NCBI GenBank assembly: GCA_021731445.1
Contig: JAKFXK010000010.1
Span: 21,218-85,217 of the forward strand
Direction of reading: 5' to 3'
Origin: Nevskiaceae bacterium
Lineage (GTDB): Bacteria > Pseudomonadota > Gammaproteobacteria > Nevskiales > Nevskiaceae
Length of the DNA: 64,000 bases
Positions 1 to 8,099 of this stretch are shown piece after piece. Position 1 is the first letter of the stretch; the number at the start of each line of letters is the position of its first letter. Both the position numbers and the translations under genes were made by a program. The notes beneath the pieces are model-generated. The model saw nothing but the letters and a program-made list of their open reading frames with translations. It did no database searches and was not told where the DNA came from.

Positions 1-471
1 CTGCCGCGCATTGCTGCAACCGGATTGATGCTCTGTGTGCTCAGCGCCTGTGGAAGTGCAGAACTGCCACGATCCCTCAGCACCAGTGACCCAGGGCCGC
101 TCAAGCGATCCACTCCGCTCGATGCCAAACAGGTGATCGAAGGCAGTCCAGCCACATACACCGACGACGTCTACCAGTCCGCAGATGGACAATTGTTCGT
201 AGCTTACTGGAGCGCCAGCGCGGGGCGGTTCACATGGGATTACACCGACATCAACGAAGTCATCACCATCTTGGAAGGTGAGGCCTTCGTGAAGACCTCG
301 GATGGCAAAACCCATCATCTGAAGCCGGGCGTCACTTTAACCTTCGGCAGCGGTGATTTCGCCGAATGGCATGTGCCCAATTACATCCGAAAGGTCGCTG
401 TAGTGCAGCGTTCGCCCAAGCCTTTGGTTCGCAGGATCATCGACAAGATCAAGAAGACAATCGCTTCATAG
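1..471 (+). CDS. Cupin-domain lipoprotein, 5' end outside window
   Basis: The frame is open from base 1. The ORF-track start (TTG at 25) lies inside what reads as a lipoprotein signal (GLMLCVLSAC, lipobox LSAC), so the real start is probably left of the window. The mature part has one small cupin barrel of the Cupin_3/DUF861 kind: GRFTWDYTDINEVITILEGEA, then HHLKPGVTLTFGSGDFAEWHVP. Cupins of this group bind small ligands or a metal. The full set of metal-binding histidines is not visible, so no reaction is claimed. The C-terminus is basic. The next gene, a MerR regulator, has its own promoter, so an operon link is not supported. Confidence 0.7.
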   Translation: MPRIAATGLMLCVLSACGSAELPRSLSTSDPGPLKRSTPLDAKQVIEGSPATYTDDVYQSADGQLFVAYWSASAGRFTWDYTDINEVITILEGEAFVKTSDGKTHHLKPGVTLTFGSGDFAEWHVPNYIRKVAVVQRSPKPLVRRIIDKIKKTIAS

Positions 472-515
472 CGCAGCTGTCTGAGGGCGCTGGGCCTGGT
501 CTAGACACCATCTGC

Positions 516-547
516 TTGACTCTGGAGTCGAGTCCAGACTGCAAGCT
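516..547 (+). promoter_or_regulatory. MerR-type promoter with dyad operator
   Basis: A -35 hexamer TTGACT (516-521) is followed by the dyad CTGGA-N6-TCCAG, with a weak -10 (near GCAAGCT) about 19 bp downstream. An over-long 19-20 bp spacer holding a palindrome is the hallmark of promoters untwisted by MerR-family metal regulators. It lies 20-50 bp upstream of the merR-like ATG, so it probably drives the merR-DUF4396 pair with autoregulation. Confidence 0.65.
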
Positions 548-566
548 AGCTCTGAGGTTAACGATC

Positions 567-995
567 ATGTCCAAAACCCTGATGACGATTGGTGCTGCCG
601 CGAAGTCGGCAGGTGTTGCAGTAGACACAGTGCGCTACTACGAGCGCGAAGGTCTGCTCGCCAGTGCGACCCGCACGGCCAGTGGCTATCGCGTGTTCGC
701 TGCGGCCGATGTCGAGCGTCTGCGCTTCATCCGCAAGGCGAAGTCACTCGGCTTCACGCTGGCTGACATCGCCGAACTGTTGCGCTTGCAGGATGGCGGC
801 GGGCCACGCACCGAAGTGCGTCAGCGGGCCAGGACAAGGATCGAAGACCTCAGCCGCAAGATCGCGGCGCTGACTGCCATCCGCGACGCTCTCGTCGTGC
901 TGGAAAGTCAGTGCCACGGTCGCGGCACGGTCGCCGGCTGCCCGATCATCCAGGGCGTGCAGGCGGTTTCTCTGGCTGACCCATTGGAGTACTGA
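567..995 (+). CDS. MerR-family heavy-metal-responsive regulator
   Basis: A 142-residue regulator. The N-terminus has the MerR winged helix-turn-helix (MTIGAAAKSAGVAVDTVRYYEREGLL), then a long dimerisation helix, then a C-terminal metal-binding loop CHGRGTVAGCP with Cys116 and Cys125. That loop pattern is typical of the CadR/PbrR/ZntR/MerR metal branch; the inducing metal cannot be read from it. ATG 567 is chosen over the longer ORF-track start (366) because it begins the canonical HTH and follows the MerR-type promoter. The DUF4396 gene starts 1 bp after the stop, so the two form an operon. Confidence 0.88.
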   Translation: MSKTLMTIGAAAKSAGVAVDTVRYYEREGLLASATRTASGYRVFAAADVERLRFIRKAKSLGFTLADIAELLRLQDGGGPRTEVRQRARTRIEDLSRKIAALTAIRDALVVLESQCHGRGTVAGCPIIQGVQAVSLADPLEY

Positions 996-996
996 C

Positions 997-1581
997 ATGA
1001 CCACCCACACGCACCCGAACACCGGCAAAGCGGACTGCTGCTTCACTCACGCAACACACAAGGAAGATGTGCAGACCGCACCCACTGCGAGCTGTCATCG
1101 GGATGAGGTGTCGAAACCTTCCACCGCCGCGCACGAGCACAGCCATCACGCCAGCAGTGGCTCGATGGCCAGCCTCACTACCTCGGCGACGCTGCACTGC
1201 CTTACGGGCTGTGCCATCGGTGAGTTCGTCGGCCTTGCCATCGGCGTCAGCCTGGGCTTGAGTCCCTGGGCCACGATGGCGCTGGCGACGGCGCTGGGCT
1301 TTGCCAGCGGCTACAGCCTGGGTCTGTGGCCTCTGGTGAAGCGCGGCATGAGCTGGGGTGCTGCGTTCAAGACCCTGTGGCTGGGCGAGACGATCTCCAT
1401 CGCCGTCATGGAGTTCGCCATGAACTTCACCGACTACCACGTTGGCGGCGTGACCGCCGGCTCGATCCTCGCCCCGGCTTTCTGGCTGGGCTTCGCCTCT
1501 GCAATCCCCGCCGGGTTTGCCGCAGCCTGGCCGGTGAACTGGTGGCTCTTGAAGCGCAGCATCAAGAAGCCCTGTCACTGA
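997..1581 (+). CDS. DUF4396 membrane protein with Cys/His-rich N-terminus
   Basis: A 194-residue protein. Residues 1-50 are rich in His and Cys (THTHP, CCFTHATHK, HEHSHHASS), a likely soluble metal-binding tail. From about residue 58 come four or so hydrophobic segments with the DUF4396 signature ATLHCLTGCAIGEFVGLAIG, plus GETISIAVMEFAMNFTDYHVGG. The family has no established function that I know. Co-transcription with a metal-sensing MerR regulator and conserved Cys, His, Glu and Asp in the membrane part make metal transport or sequestration a reasonable inference. The gene begins 1 bp after merR and is followed by a strong hairpin. Confidence 0.8.
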   Translation: MTTHTHPNTGKADCCFTHATHKEDVQTAPTASCHRDEVSKPSTAAHEHSHHASSGSMASLTTSATLHCLTGCAIGEFVGLAIGVSLGLSPWATMALATALGFASGYSLGLWPLVKRGMSWGAAFKTLWLGETISIAVMEFAMNFTDYHVGGVTAGSILAPAFWLGFASAIPAGFAAAWPVNWWLLKRSIKKPCH

Positions 1582-1589
1582 CATGCCAG

Positions 1590-1642
1590 CTCGCCCCAGC
1601 GATTGGAAAGGCCAGGCCCGCATGGGTCTGGGCTGGGGCGAG
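1590..1642 (+). terminator. Large hairpin after the DUF4396 gene
   Basis: Eleven-base arms CTCGCCCCAGC (1590-1600) and GCTGGGGCGAG (1632-1642) enclose a second imperfect stem (CCAGGCCC/GGGTCTGG) and are followed by TTTGT. It starts 8 bp after the stop codon. The U-run is short, so termination strength is uncertain. The rest of 1643-1858 shows nothing recognisable. Confidence 0.55.
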
Positions 1643-1858
1643 TTTGTAGGCGTCACGGGCGACAACGCGCCGCACACTTACCTGCGGTGCAGATATGGAT
1701 ACAGCTGCGCTGGTCATGTCTAAGATGACTGATCGCTCTGACGCGCTCTCGATGGTCTTTGGTCTGAACTGAGACCTACAAGCCAACAAGCCGCTGCAAC
1801 CTGAAAGAAGGTGTCAAAAGCCAGTGCAGTAACAGACATTGCTCGTGGCGCATCCAGA

Positions 1859-2197
1859 TCAACCTTGCGAGCGCGTCTCCAATTGCAGCAGCACGATGCC
1901 AAGAATAGTTGCAGCCAAACCCGCTGCCTTCATCCACGACATGTGCTCTTTGAACACCACGACGCCGATGACGGCGACGAAAGCGATGCCGACGCCGCTC
2001 CAGATTGCATAGACCACGCTGATGTCCATCTTCTGCACCAGATGGGCCACCAGCACCAGCGCCACGCCAAACCCGCCCGCGACCCCGACCCAGGCCCAGG
2101 GCCGCTCCCAACCGTTGGCGAGTTTCAGGCAGCTGGTGCCGAGCAGTTCGGCCAGGATGGCGATGGTGAGCAGCACCCAGGGATTGAAACTGTTCAT
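1859..2197 (-). CDS. SMR-family small multidrug efflux protein
   Basis: A 112-residue protein with four hydrophobic helices. The essential membrane glutamate is in helix 1 (LTIAILAELLGTSCLK, Glu17), and the other family motifs are present: YAIWSGVGIAFVAVIG in helix 3 and the GIVLLQL end of helix 4. SMR proteins are inner-membrane proton-coupled exporters of cationic or quaternary amine compounds. ATG 2197 overlaps the upstream stop as ATGA, so it is translationally coupled and is the last gene of the eight-gene operon. Subtype (EmrE or Gdx/SugE) cannot be fixed by eye. The ORF-track entry that begins at 3136 is a read-through of the same frame. Confidence 0.88.
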   Translation of the reverse strand: MNSFNPWVLLTIAILAELLGTSCLKLANGWERPWAWVGVAGGFGVALVLVAHLVQKMDISVVYAIWSGVGIAFVAVIGVVVFKEHMSWMKAAGLAATILGIVLLQLETRSQG

Positions 2198-3183
2198 GTG
2201 GTGGCCTGCGGGTGTGTGGTGTGAGATGCCATACGGTGACAGGTGCAGTTGCCCCAGCGGTAGAGGCGCAGCTTGTGCAGCAGTCCGGGTGCTTCGATGG
2301 TCACGGCGCCGACGGCGATTTCCCACGGCGTGAGGCCGAATACGGCGAGGCTGATCGAGGGCTCCAGCGACACCACGGCGTGCCAGGTCTTGCTCGGCAC
2401 GAACACCGCATCGCCCGCTTCCACCCGCGCATACAGGCCCTGCGCCTTGGCAAAAGCCGCGCGTTCTTCGGGCTGTGCATCGAGCTGCGAGATATTGATA
2501 TCGCTGAGCGTCGCACCCCAGTCGTATTTCCTGGACCGACAAAGAAACGCGCTCTGATCGGGCGGAAAGAACAGAAACTCCTTCACACCGGCTACTTGGC
2601 AAAACCAGTTGTTGGGTGCGTCGTAGTGCAGGCCCGTCACGGTATTGGCGGGGCCGATGAAGGTGTATTCCCAGGTGCGCCGAAGGCCGGGCCAGAGTTG
2701 CGCGATGGCGAAATCGTCGCGTAGTTCTGGAAACTCCTTGAGGATGTGCCACTGCGCCAGATACACCTCGTGGGCGCTGAAGGTTTTCAGGTAATCCCAG
2801 TCCAGATGGAAGCGCTCGCCGGGTGCAAGTGCGGTGCGGCGGCGATTGGGCAGCAGGCCGATGTCGTCGATGCGCGTATGGCGGATGTTCGCCGCCGCCT
2901 GAGCCAACTGGCGCAGATACGGTGCCACGGCCTGGATCACCGGCTCGCGGGTGACGCCCTGCTCCACCAGCCCATTCTGAAAGCTGGTGACCACCTCCGA
3001 GCCATCGGCACGCCGCAAGTCGGCGAGCTTGTCGAAAGTCCAGTTCTGCGAGGCTGGCCATCGCTCCACCGCTCCCTTGACCAACAGCGGACGACTGCGT
3101 GCTTTGAAGCCACCGCTGGCTTCCAGCTCGCGCCAATGCATGGTTTCAACCTGTTCAAACTGCGGGCCAAGATAGCGGCTCAT
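2194..3183 (-). CDS. Cupin-8/JmjC-like putative Fe(II)/2-oxoglutarate oxygenase
   Basis: A 329-residue protein resembling cupin_8 (FIH/JmjC-like) proteins. The N-terminus has RPLLVKGAVERWPASQNWTFDKL, the usual opening of that family. The core gives the iron-binding HxD in GLHYDAPNNW and a downstream histidine in PSKTWHAVVSLEP, with a GDAVFVP barrel turn between. These imply an intact 2-His-1-carboxylate site, so hydroxylation of a protein, peptide or lipid is possible. The substrate is unknown. It overlaps both neighbours by ATGA junctions (3183 and 2197) within the exporter operon, suggesting it acts on the exported molecule or on a component of the machine. Confidence 0.78.
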   Translation of the reverse strand: MSRYLGPQFEQVETMHWRELEASGGFKARSRPLLVKGAVERWPASQNWTFDKLADLRRADGSEVVTSFQNGLVEQGVTREPVIQAVAPYLRQLAQAAANIRHTRIDDIGLLPNRRRTALAPGERFHLDWDYLKTFSAHEVYLAQWHILKEFPELRDDFAIAQLWPGLRRTWEYTFIGPANTVTGLHYDAPNNWFCQVAGVKEFLFFPPDQSAFLCRSRKYDWGATLSDINISQLDAQPEERAAFAKAQGLYARVEAGDAVFVPSKTWHAVVSLEPSISLAVFGLTPWEIAVGAVTIEAPGLLHKLRLYRWGNCTCHRMASHTTHPQATT

Positions 3184-4613
3184 GGGGATGCTCCAACCGT
3201 TTTCGAGGGGACGGCAACAAGGGGCGGTACGGCCTGCCAGCTACCGCCCAGGGCGGCGTGCAGGGCCAGAGCGGAATCAAGCTGTGCGCGGGTATTGCGG
3301 ATGGCCTGCTGCGCAGATTCAAGCTGCGCATCTTCAGCGGCCAGCATATCGAGCCGGCTTTTTCGTCCAGCGAGAAGTTGCTCGACAGCCGCTTTCAGCT
3401 CGGCCTGTTGCCGCGCCTGTGTGGCGAGCAGTGCTTGCTGCTGTTCGACAGCGGCCTGCCGCGCCTGTAGGGCCTGTTCGACATCGGAAAATGCGGCCAG
3501 CCCAGCCTTGCGATATTCCAGCAGCGCGATCTCGGCTTCCCGCTGCCTGGCATCGAGTCGCGCCGCGCGCGCGCCACCGTCGTAGAGCGGCAGGCTGATC
3601 TCAGGGCCGATGCCGAACAGTCCGACGCTACCCGACAGCGCCCGATGCAGCAGGTCGGTGGCTAGCCCCAGCTCTGCTGTCAGCCGGAACTGTGGGAACT
3701 GTTCGGCGCGAGCAACGCCAATTTGAGCCTGCGCTGCTTGCAGGCGTGCAGCCGCTGCACGCAGATCCGGGCGGCGTTGCAACAGTGTGGATGGCAGGCC
3801 GGCTGGCACCGTGGGCTGCACGATGCCGCGCAAGGCCTGCGGGCCAATGCTGTAGCCCTCTGGCAACTGGCCGCACAGCAGCGCCAGCCGCCACTCGCTG
3901 CGCTGGCGTTGGCGCTGCCACTCGCGCTGCTGCGCCTGCAACAAGCCAAGCGCCTGCTGTGCGGCGGCCACTGGTTGGCGGTCGATGCGGCCTGCATCCT
4001 GTCGCGCCGTTTCCAGCGCCAGGCGTTGTTCGGCGAGGACGCTGCGCTGTTGCAGCAGGCCCCGTTGTTCGTCGGCTTCGGCAATGTCGAAAAAATGCTG
4101 CGCCACCTGAGTCGCCAGCAGGATGCGCGCGGTTTCAAGGTCGTAGCCCCTTGCCATGGACTCCGCCTCGGCACTGCTCACCAGCCCGCTGACCCGACCC
4201 CAGAAGTCCAGCTCATAACTGGCATTGAGACCCAGCCGGTAGATGGTGGGATTGCGACCGCTGCGATCCCGCACCGCAACGGCGGCGCTATCCACCGGCC
4301 CTGCATTCAGACTCAATGACGGCTGCTGCAAAGCGCCCGCTTCCAGCTCGGCATCGCGGCCTAAACGCAGGCGCTGGGTGGCGATCAGCAGATCGGGATT
4401 GGCGGCTGCCGCTTGTTGCAGCAGTGCCAATAGCGCGGCATTGCCGAAGCGCATCCAGAACTCGCCTGCCGCATCCGGCACTACCGATTCGCTGCCGCCT
4501 GTCTGCCACGCGGCAGGCGTGGGCAGCACCGGGGCCGGTGCCAGCGGCGCGCTGGCGCAAGCACTCAGCGTGAACACCCACGCCAGCAGCGCGCAGCGGC
4601 GACCGGCCGTCAT
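3180..4613 (-). CDS. NodT/TolC-type outer-membrane efflux lipoprotein
   Basis: A 477-residue protein. The start at 4613 gives MTAGRRCALLAWVFTLSACAS, a lipoprotein signal with lipobox LSAC, and overlaps the adaptor stop as ATGA; the longer ORF-track start has no such signal. The body carries two long alpha-helical hairpins typical of outer-membrane factors (LLQQAAAANPDLLIATQRLRLGRDAEL; LEYRKAGLAAFSDVEQALQARQ) and the beta-strand segment YELDFWGRVSGLVSSAEAES. It would form the outer-membrane exit duct for the adjacent ABC/HlyD pump. Confidence 0.88.
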   Translation of the reverse strand: MTAGRRCALLAWVFTLSACASAPLAPAPVLPTPAAWQTGGSESVVPDAAGEFWMRFGNAALLALLQQAAAANPDLLIATQRLRLGRDAELEAGALQQPSLSLNAGPVDSAAVAVRDRSGRNPTIYRLGLNASYELDFWGRVSGLVSSAEAESMARGYDLETARILLATQVAQHFFDIAEADEQRGLLQQRSVLAEQRLALETARQDAGRIDRQPVAAAQQALGLLQAQQREWQRQRQRSEWRLALLCGQLPEGYSIGPQALRGIVQPTVPAGLPSTLLQRRPDLRAAAARLQAAQAQIGVARAEQFPQFRLTAELGLATDLLHRALSGSVGLFGIGPEISLPLYDGGARAARLDARQREAEIALLEYRKAGLAAFSDVEQALQARQAAVEQQQALLATQARQQAELKAAVEQLLAGRKSRLDMLAAEDAQLESAQQAIRNTRAQLDSALALHAALGGSWQAVPPLVAVPSKTVGASP

Positions 4614-5521
4614 GGCGCACTGCCCATGCGCACGATCACGCGCTGGCCGATCAGCAGCGGCACTTCGCCCAGCGACAGGATGCACTCGACGACACGATCA
4701 TCCTTGGCGGCAGCGCGCACCTCTGGCAGGGCACGCACCGGGCCGACGGCGCGGGCAATGCTCAGCAGCTTGGCCGGATAGATGCGGCCATCACCTGCCT
4801 CGGCCTCGACGGTCGCATTCATGCCGATCTTGAGATGGGCAATCAGGCGCTCATCGACTTCGGCACGCACGATCAACGGCGCATCGGGCGCAAACCAGAT
4901 CACCGGCGCGCCGACGCTGACCGATTCACCCCGATGCACTTCTGCGCGCAGCACCCGCCCGCGTCGGGGCGCCAGGATCACTCGCTGCTTCAGTTGCAGC
5001 GCGAGGCGCTGCTGTTGCAGGCGGCTGCCGTCGTCGGCGAGCTGCGCGGCTTGCAGGCTGGCCTTGAACGATTGCACCTGGGCCTCGGCCTGCCGCAGCA
5101 CATCGCCAGCCTCGGCCTGTATCGCAACCAGTCTGCGCAGGCGCAGCGCCTCATCTTCCGCGAGTGCCAATTGCCGACTCAGCGCCTGCACCGCCTGCTG
5201 CCCGCGCTTGCGTTCAAGCGCAATGACTTGCTCGTCAAGCCGCAGGGCTTGCTCATCCAACCGCATCAATACGGCACCGGCGGCAACTGGCTCGTCGCTG
5301 ACCGCGGCGATCTCGCTGACCACGCCATCACCCTTCGCACTGAGGCGGCGCGTGCCGCCCTGCACATCGACCCAGCCAGGTGCGGCAGCGAGCGTGGTGA
5401 CATTGCCCGCCGATTGCGCGCTGACGGCCTCGCGCGGCTCTGACAATTGCCAGAAGCCGATGAACATCGAGCCGACGATGGCCAACGCCAACAGCAAGAG
5501 CAGCCAAAGTGAGCGTTTCAT
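4610..5521 (-). CDS. HlyD-family periplasmic adaptor of ABC exporter
   Basis: A 303-residue adaptor. ATG 5521 gives one N-terminal membrane anchor (MKRSLWLLLLLALAIVGSMFIGF). Next come a split lipoyl domain (GVVSEIAAVSDEPVAAGAVLMRLDE ... LAPRRGRVLRAEVHRGESVSVGAPVI), a central coiled-coil hairpin, and a beta-barrel domain. It resembles DevB-type adaptors that pair with FtsX-type permeases. It joins the inner-membrane ABC complex to the outer-membrane factor encoded next. It overlaps both neighbours by ATGA, and the longer ORF-track N-terminus is spurious. Confidence 0.88.
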   Translation of the reverse strand: MKRSLWLLLLLALAIVGSMFIGFWQLSEPREAVSAQSAGNVTTLAAAPGWVDVQGGTRRLSAKGDGVVSEIAAVSDEPVAAGAVLMRLDEQALRLDEQVIALERKRGQQAVQALSRQLALAEDEALRLRRLVAIQAEAGDVLRQAEAQVQSFKASLQAAQLADDGSRLQQQRLALQLKQRVILAPRRGRVLRAEVHRGESVSVGAPVIWFAPDAPLIVRAEVDERLIAHLKIGMNATVEAEAGDGRIYPAKLLSIARAVGPVRALPEVRAAAKDDRVVECILSLGEVPLLIGQRVIVRMGSAP

Positions 5522-6243
5522 GCAGCCTCGCCGGTAAGGGGTGAGCGCACGGCAGGTGCCATGCGCTGGTCTTGGTGGATAACGCCGTTGCGAAGCTGCA
5601 ACACGCGCTCGGCGTGGCACATCAGCTGCGGGTCGTGGGTGACGACGATGACCGTGGTGCCATGGAGATGCGCGATGTCTTGCAACAGCGCGACCACCCG
5701 TTCGCCATTGCTGCTGTCGAGCGCGCTGGTGGGTTCATCGGCGAACAGCACCCGGGGCTGGGTGACCAGCGCACGGGCAATGGCAACGCGCTGCTTTTCG
5801 CCGCCGGAGAGCTCACTGGGTCTGAGCTGCGCGCACGCCGACAAGCCCACTTCGGCCAGCGCGGCTTCGGCGCGTGCCTGCGCTCGCGCCTTCAGCTCGC
5901 CGCCAAAGCGCAGTGGCAAGGCTACCTGCTCTAAAGCGGTCAATGCCGGGAACAGATTGAAGCCTTGAAAGATGTAACCGCAGTGCTGATAGCGGAAGCG
6001 TTCCAGCGCACGCGCGGTCAGCGACCAGAGCATGGTGCCGCTGACACTCACCTGCCCTGCATCGGGTCGAAGCAAGCCGCCGAGTGCGGCCAGCAGGGTG
6101 GACTTGCCAGAACCGGATGCGCCCATCACCAAGGTCACCTCGCCCGGCCAGAACTCGACCGAGAGCCGGTGCAGCACGCGGGTCTGCGCCGCACCGCGAC
6201 CAAAGCTGTGCATCAGATCGGCGGCGACGACGCTGGCCGTCAT
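5518..6243 (-). CDS. LolD/DevA-like ABC transporter ATPase
   Basis: A 241-residue ATPase with Walker A GASGSGKST (residues 41-49), Q-loop FQGFNLFPALT, signature LSGGEKQR, Walker B VLFADEPTSALD and switch histidine VVTHD. Length and motifs place it in the MacB/LolD/DevA group, which works with FtsX-like permeases and exports lipoproteins, glycolipids or peptides by mechanotransmission rather than by a classical channel. ATG 6243 overlaps the permease stop (ATGA); the 67 extra residues in the ORF track are an upstream read-through. Confidence 0.92.
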   Translation of the reverse strand: MTASVVAADLMHSFGRGAAQTRVLHRLSVEFWPGEVTLVMGASGSGKSTLLAALGGLLRPDAGQVSVSGTMLWSLTARALERFRYQHCGYIFQGFNLFPALTALEQVALPLRFGGELKARAQARAEAALAEVGLSACAQLRPSELSGGEKQRVAIARALVTQPRVLFADEPTSALDSSNGERVVALLQDIAHLHGTTVIVVTHDPQLMCHAERVLQLRNGVIHQDQRMAPAVRSPLTGEAA

Positions 6244-7370
6244 CGCAGCAGCTCCGCCGGTTGCAGCCGATACAACTCGCGTAGCGCCAGCAAGCCCGAA
6301 CACACTGCGGTGAGCAATCCCACCGCCATGGCCACCGCGATACCGAGACCACTGAGGGCAAACGGCACGTAAAAGTGCTGCGCCAGCTGCGCCACCAGCG
6401 CCACCAGCAGCAGCATGAGCACGCCGCCACCCGCGCCGATCCACGCCGCCTGTTCAACGATGACTGCACCCAAGCGCGCCGCCGGCACGCCGATGGCGCG
6501 AAACGTGGCGTATTCGCGCAGCTGGCTCAGCACCACGCCGCGCAGGGTCTGGCTGGTGATGACCACCGCAATCAGCAGGCCCAGCACGGTGGAAAATAGA
6601 AACCCGGCCCCGACGCCAGATTCTTCCAGCCACCAGCGTTGCGACTGCTGCGAAAGCTGCACGCGCGTCCAGGCTTTGGCGGTCTTGGGCGGTAACAGGG
6701 TTAGCAAGTCATTGACCACGGTTGCAGGCTCGGCACCCTTTCGTAGTTCTGCCAGCACAAAGGTGACCAGGCCGACATCGTCGCCCTCGCGGTCGAGCAA
6801 GCCGCGCAGGGTTTGCTGCGAGGTGAACACATAAGTGGTGCCAATACTGCGCAGGCCCTGGCTCAACCCCACCACGCGCACGCGGTGGCCATTGATCTCG
6901 GCCATGCCCGCCGTCGTCGTATCCAGCTTGTTGGCCTCGCTGCGATCCACCACCACGGTATTGGGCGTGGCAAGCAAGGCGCAGAGCCATTGCTTGAGCG
7001 GTGCCGGGCAGCTCAGGGCGCTGGCGGATGGACTGATGCCGACCACGGTGACTGGCAGCGTCGTGCCGCTCGCACTGCGCCAGCTGCCATCACGCACCCG
7101 CAGCGTTTCAGTGCGGGTGATGTCGGCATTGGCCCGCACGAGTGCGGCCAGCGAGGCGGGAATCTCTGCGGACTGATCGAGGCTCTGAGTGGCCGGTGCC
7201 GTGATCCAAACAGACGCCGCCGTGCTGTCAGCCAGCACCGTGACGGTGCCGAACATGCCCACCAGCAGCCCCAGTTGCACCAGCATCAGCACGCCCGCGA
7301 ACGTCACCGACAGCAGTGCTGGCAGAAAGCGTCGCCACTCGAACAGCAGGATCGTGCGGGCCAGCGACAT
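6240..7370 (-). CDS. FtsX/DevC-like ABC transporter permease
   Basis: A 376-residue inner-membrane protein. One N-terminal helix (FLPALLSVTFAGVLMLVQLGLLVG) is followed by a periplasmic domain of about 220 residues, then three C-terminal helices with the FtsX signature (LREYATFRAIGVPAARLGAVIVEQ). This is the DevC/MacB architecture. DevBCA-type exporters in cyanobacteria move glycolipids across the outer envelope. The gene starts 9 bp after mlaA, which supports a lipid-linked role; the actual cargo is inferred only. Confidence 0.87.
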   Translation of the reverse strand: MSLARTILLFEWRRFLPALLSVTFAGVLMLVQLGLLVGMFGTVTVLADSTAASVWITAPATQSLDQSAEIPASLAALVRANADITRTETLRVRDGSWRSASGTTLPVTVVGISPSASALSCPAPLKQWLCALLATPNTVVVDRSEANKLDTTTAGMAEINGHRVRVVGLSQGLRSIGTTYVFTSQQTLRGLLDREGDDVGLVTFVLAELRKGAEPATVVNDLLTLLPPKTAKAWTRVQLSQQSQRWWLEESGVGAGFLFSTVLGLLIAVVITSQTLRGVVLSQLREYATFRAIGVPAARLGAVIVEQAAWIGAGGGVLMLLLVALVAQLAQHFYVPFALSGLGIAVAMAVGLLTAVCSGLLALRELYRLQPAELLR

Positions 7371-7379
7371 GGCAAGGGT

Positions 7380-8099
7380 CTACTCGTTGTCCTTGCCATA
7401 GAGCAGCTCGCGCGGCGGCGCGCCGTCGTAAACCCGGTTCAAGCGCATTTGCAGATAGGCGCTGCGCACAAAGATGTAAGGGTCGAAGGCATTGTCGATC
7501 AGCGACTCGCTGCCGATCAGTTTGCTGCGGGCATCCACTATCTGCCCACCCAGCAATGCCACTTCTTCGGTCAGCGGCACATAGCTGCCCAGTTGCGTCG
7601 GCGAGTCGGCCAATCGCCCCAGCAGATCGCGGTTGGTGCTCGGCCCCAGCAAGGGCAGCATCAGATACCAGCCCTCGCCCACCCCATAGCTGCCCAAAGT
7701 CTGGCCGAAATCTTCGCGGTTGCGAGGCAGGCCCGCGTCGGTGGCGACATCCATCAGTCCTGCAAAGCCAGCCGTCGTATTCAGCAAGAAACGGCCGGTA
7801 TCGGCAGCGGCCTGTCTGACCTTGAATTGCAGCAGATCGTTGACGATGGTTCGCGGCTCGTCGAGATTGTTGAAGAAATTACTCACCCCTTTGCGCGCAA
7901 AGTCGGGCGTCACTTTCTGGTAGCCCAGCGTCACGGGTTTCAACACGTATTTATCAGCGCTGCGATTGAAGCTGAATACCGCGCGATTCACCGGCTCCAG
8001 TGGGTCGCTGGGATTATCCAGCGGCGCGTGCGCACAGCTCGCCAGCCACATCGCGCTGCCCACGGTGAGCAGTGATGACCATCCACTACCTTGCGTCAC
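7380..8099 (-). CDS. mlaA: MlaA/VacJ-family outer-membrane phospholipid-transport lipoprotein
   Basis: A 239-residue lipoprotein with lipobox LASC (SAMWLASCAHAP). MlaA hallmarks are DPLEPVNRAVFSFNRSADKYVLKPVTLGY, VSNFFNNLDEPRTIVNDLLQ, GLPRNREDFGQTLGSYGVGEGWYLMLPLLGPS and DSRSKL-like DARSKLIG. MlaA sits in the inner leaflet of the outer membrane and passes mislocalised phospholipids to the Mla pathway. The other mla genes are absent here, and this copy is embedded in an ABC-exporter operon, so it may be a specialised paralogue. The start is GTG 8099, overlapping the SDR stop as GTGA. Confidence 0.9.
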   Translation of the reverse strand: MTQGSGWSSLLTVGSAMWLASCAHAPLDNPSDPLEPVNRAVFSFNRSADKYVLKPVTLGYQKVTPDFARKGVSNFFNNLDEPRTIVNDLLQFKVRQAAADTGRFLLNTTAGFAGLMDVATDAGLPRNREDFGQTLGSYGVGEGWYLMLPLLGPSTNRDLLGRLADSPTQLGSYVPLTEEVALLGGQIVDARSKLIGSESLIDNAFDPYIFVRSAYLQMRLNRVYDGAPPRELLYGKDNE

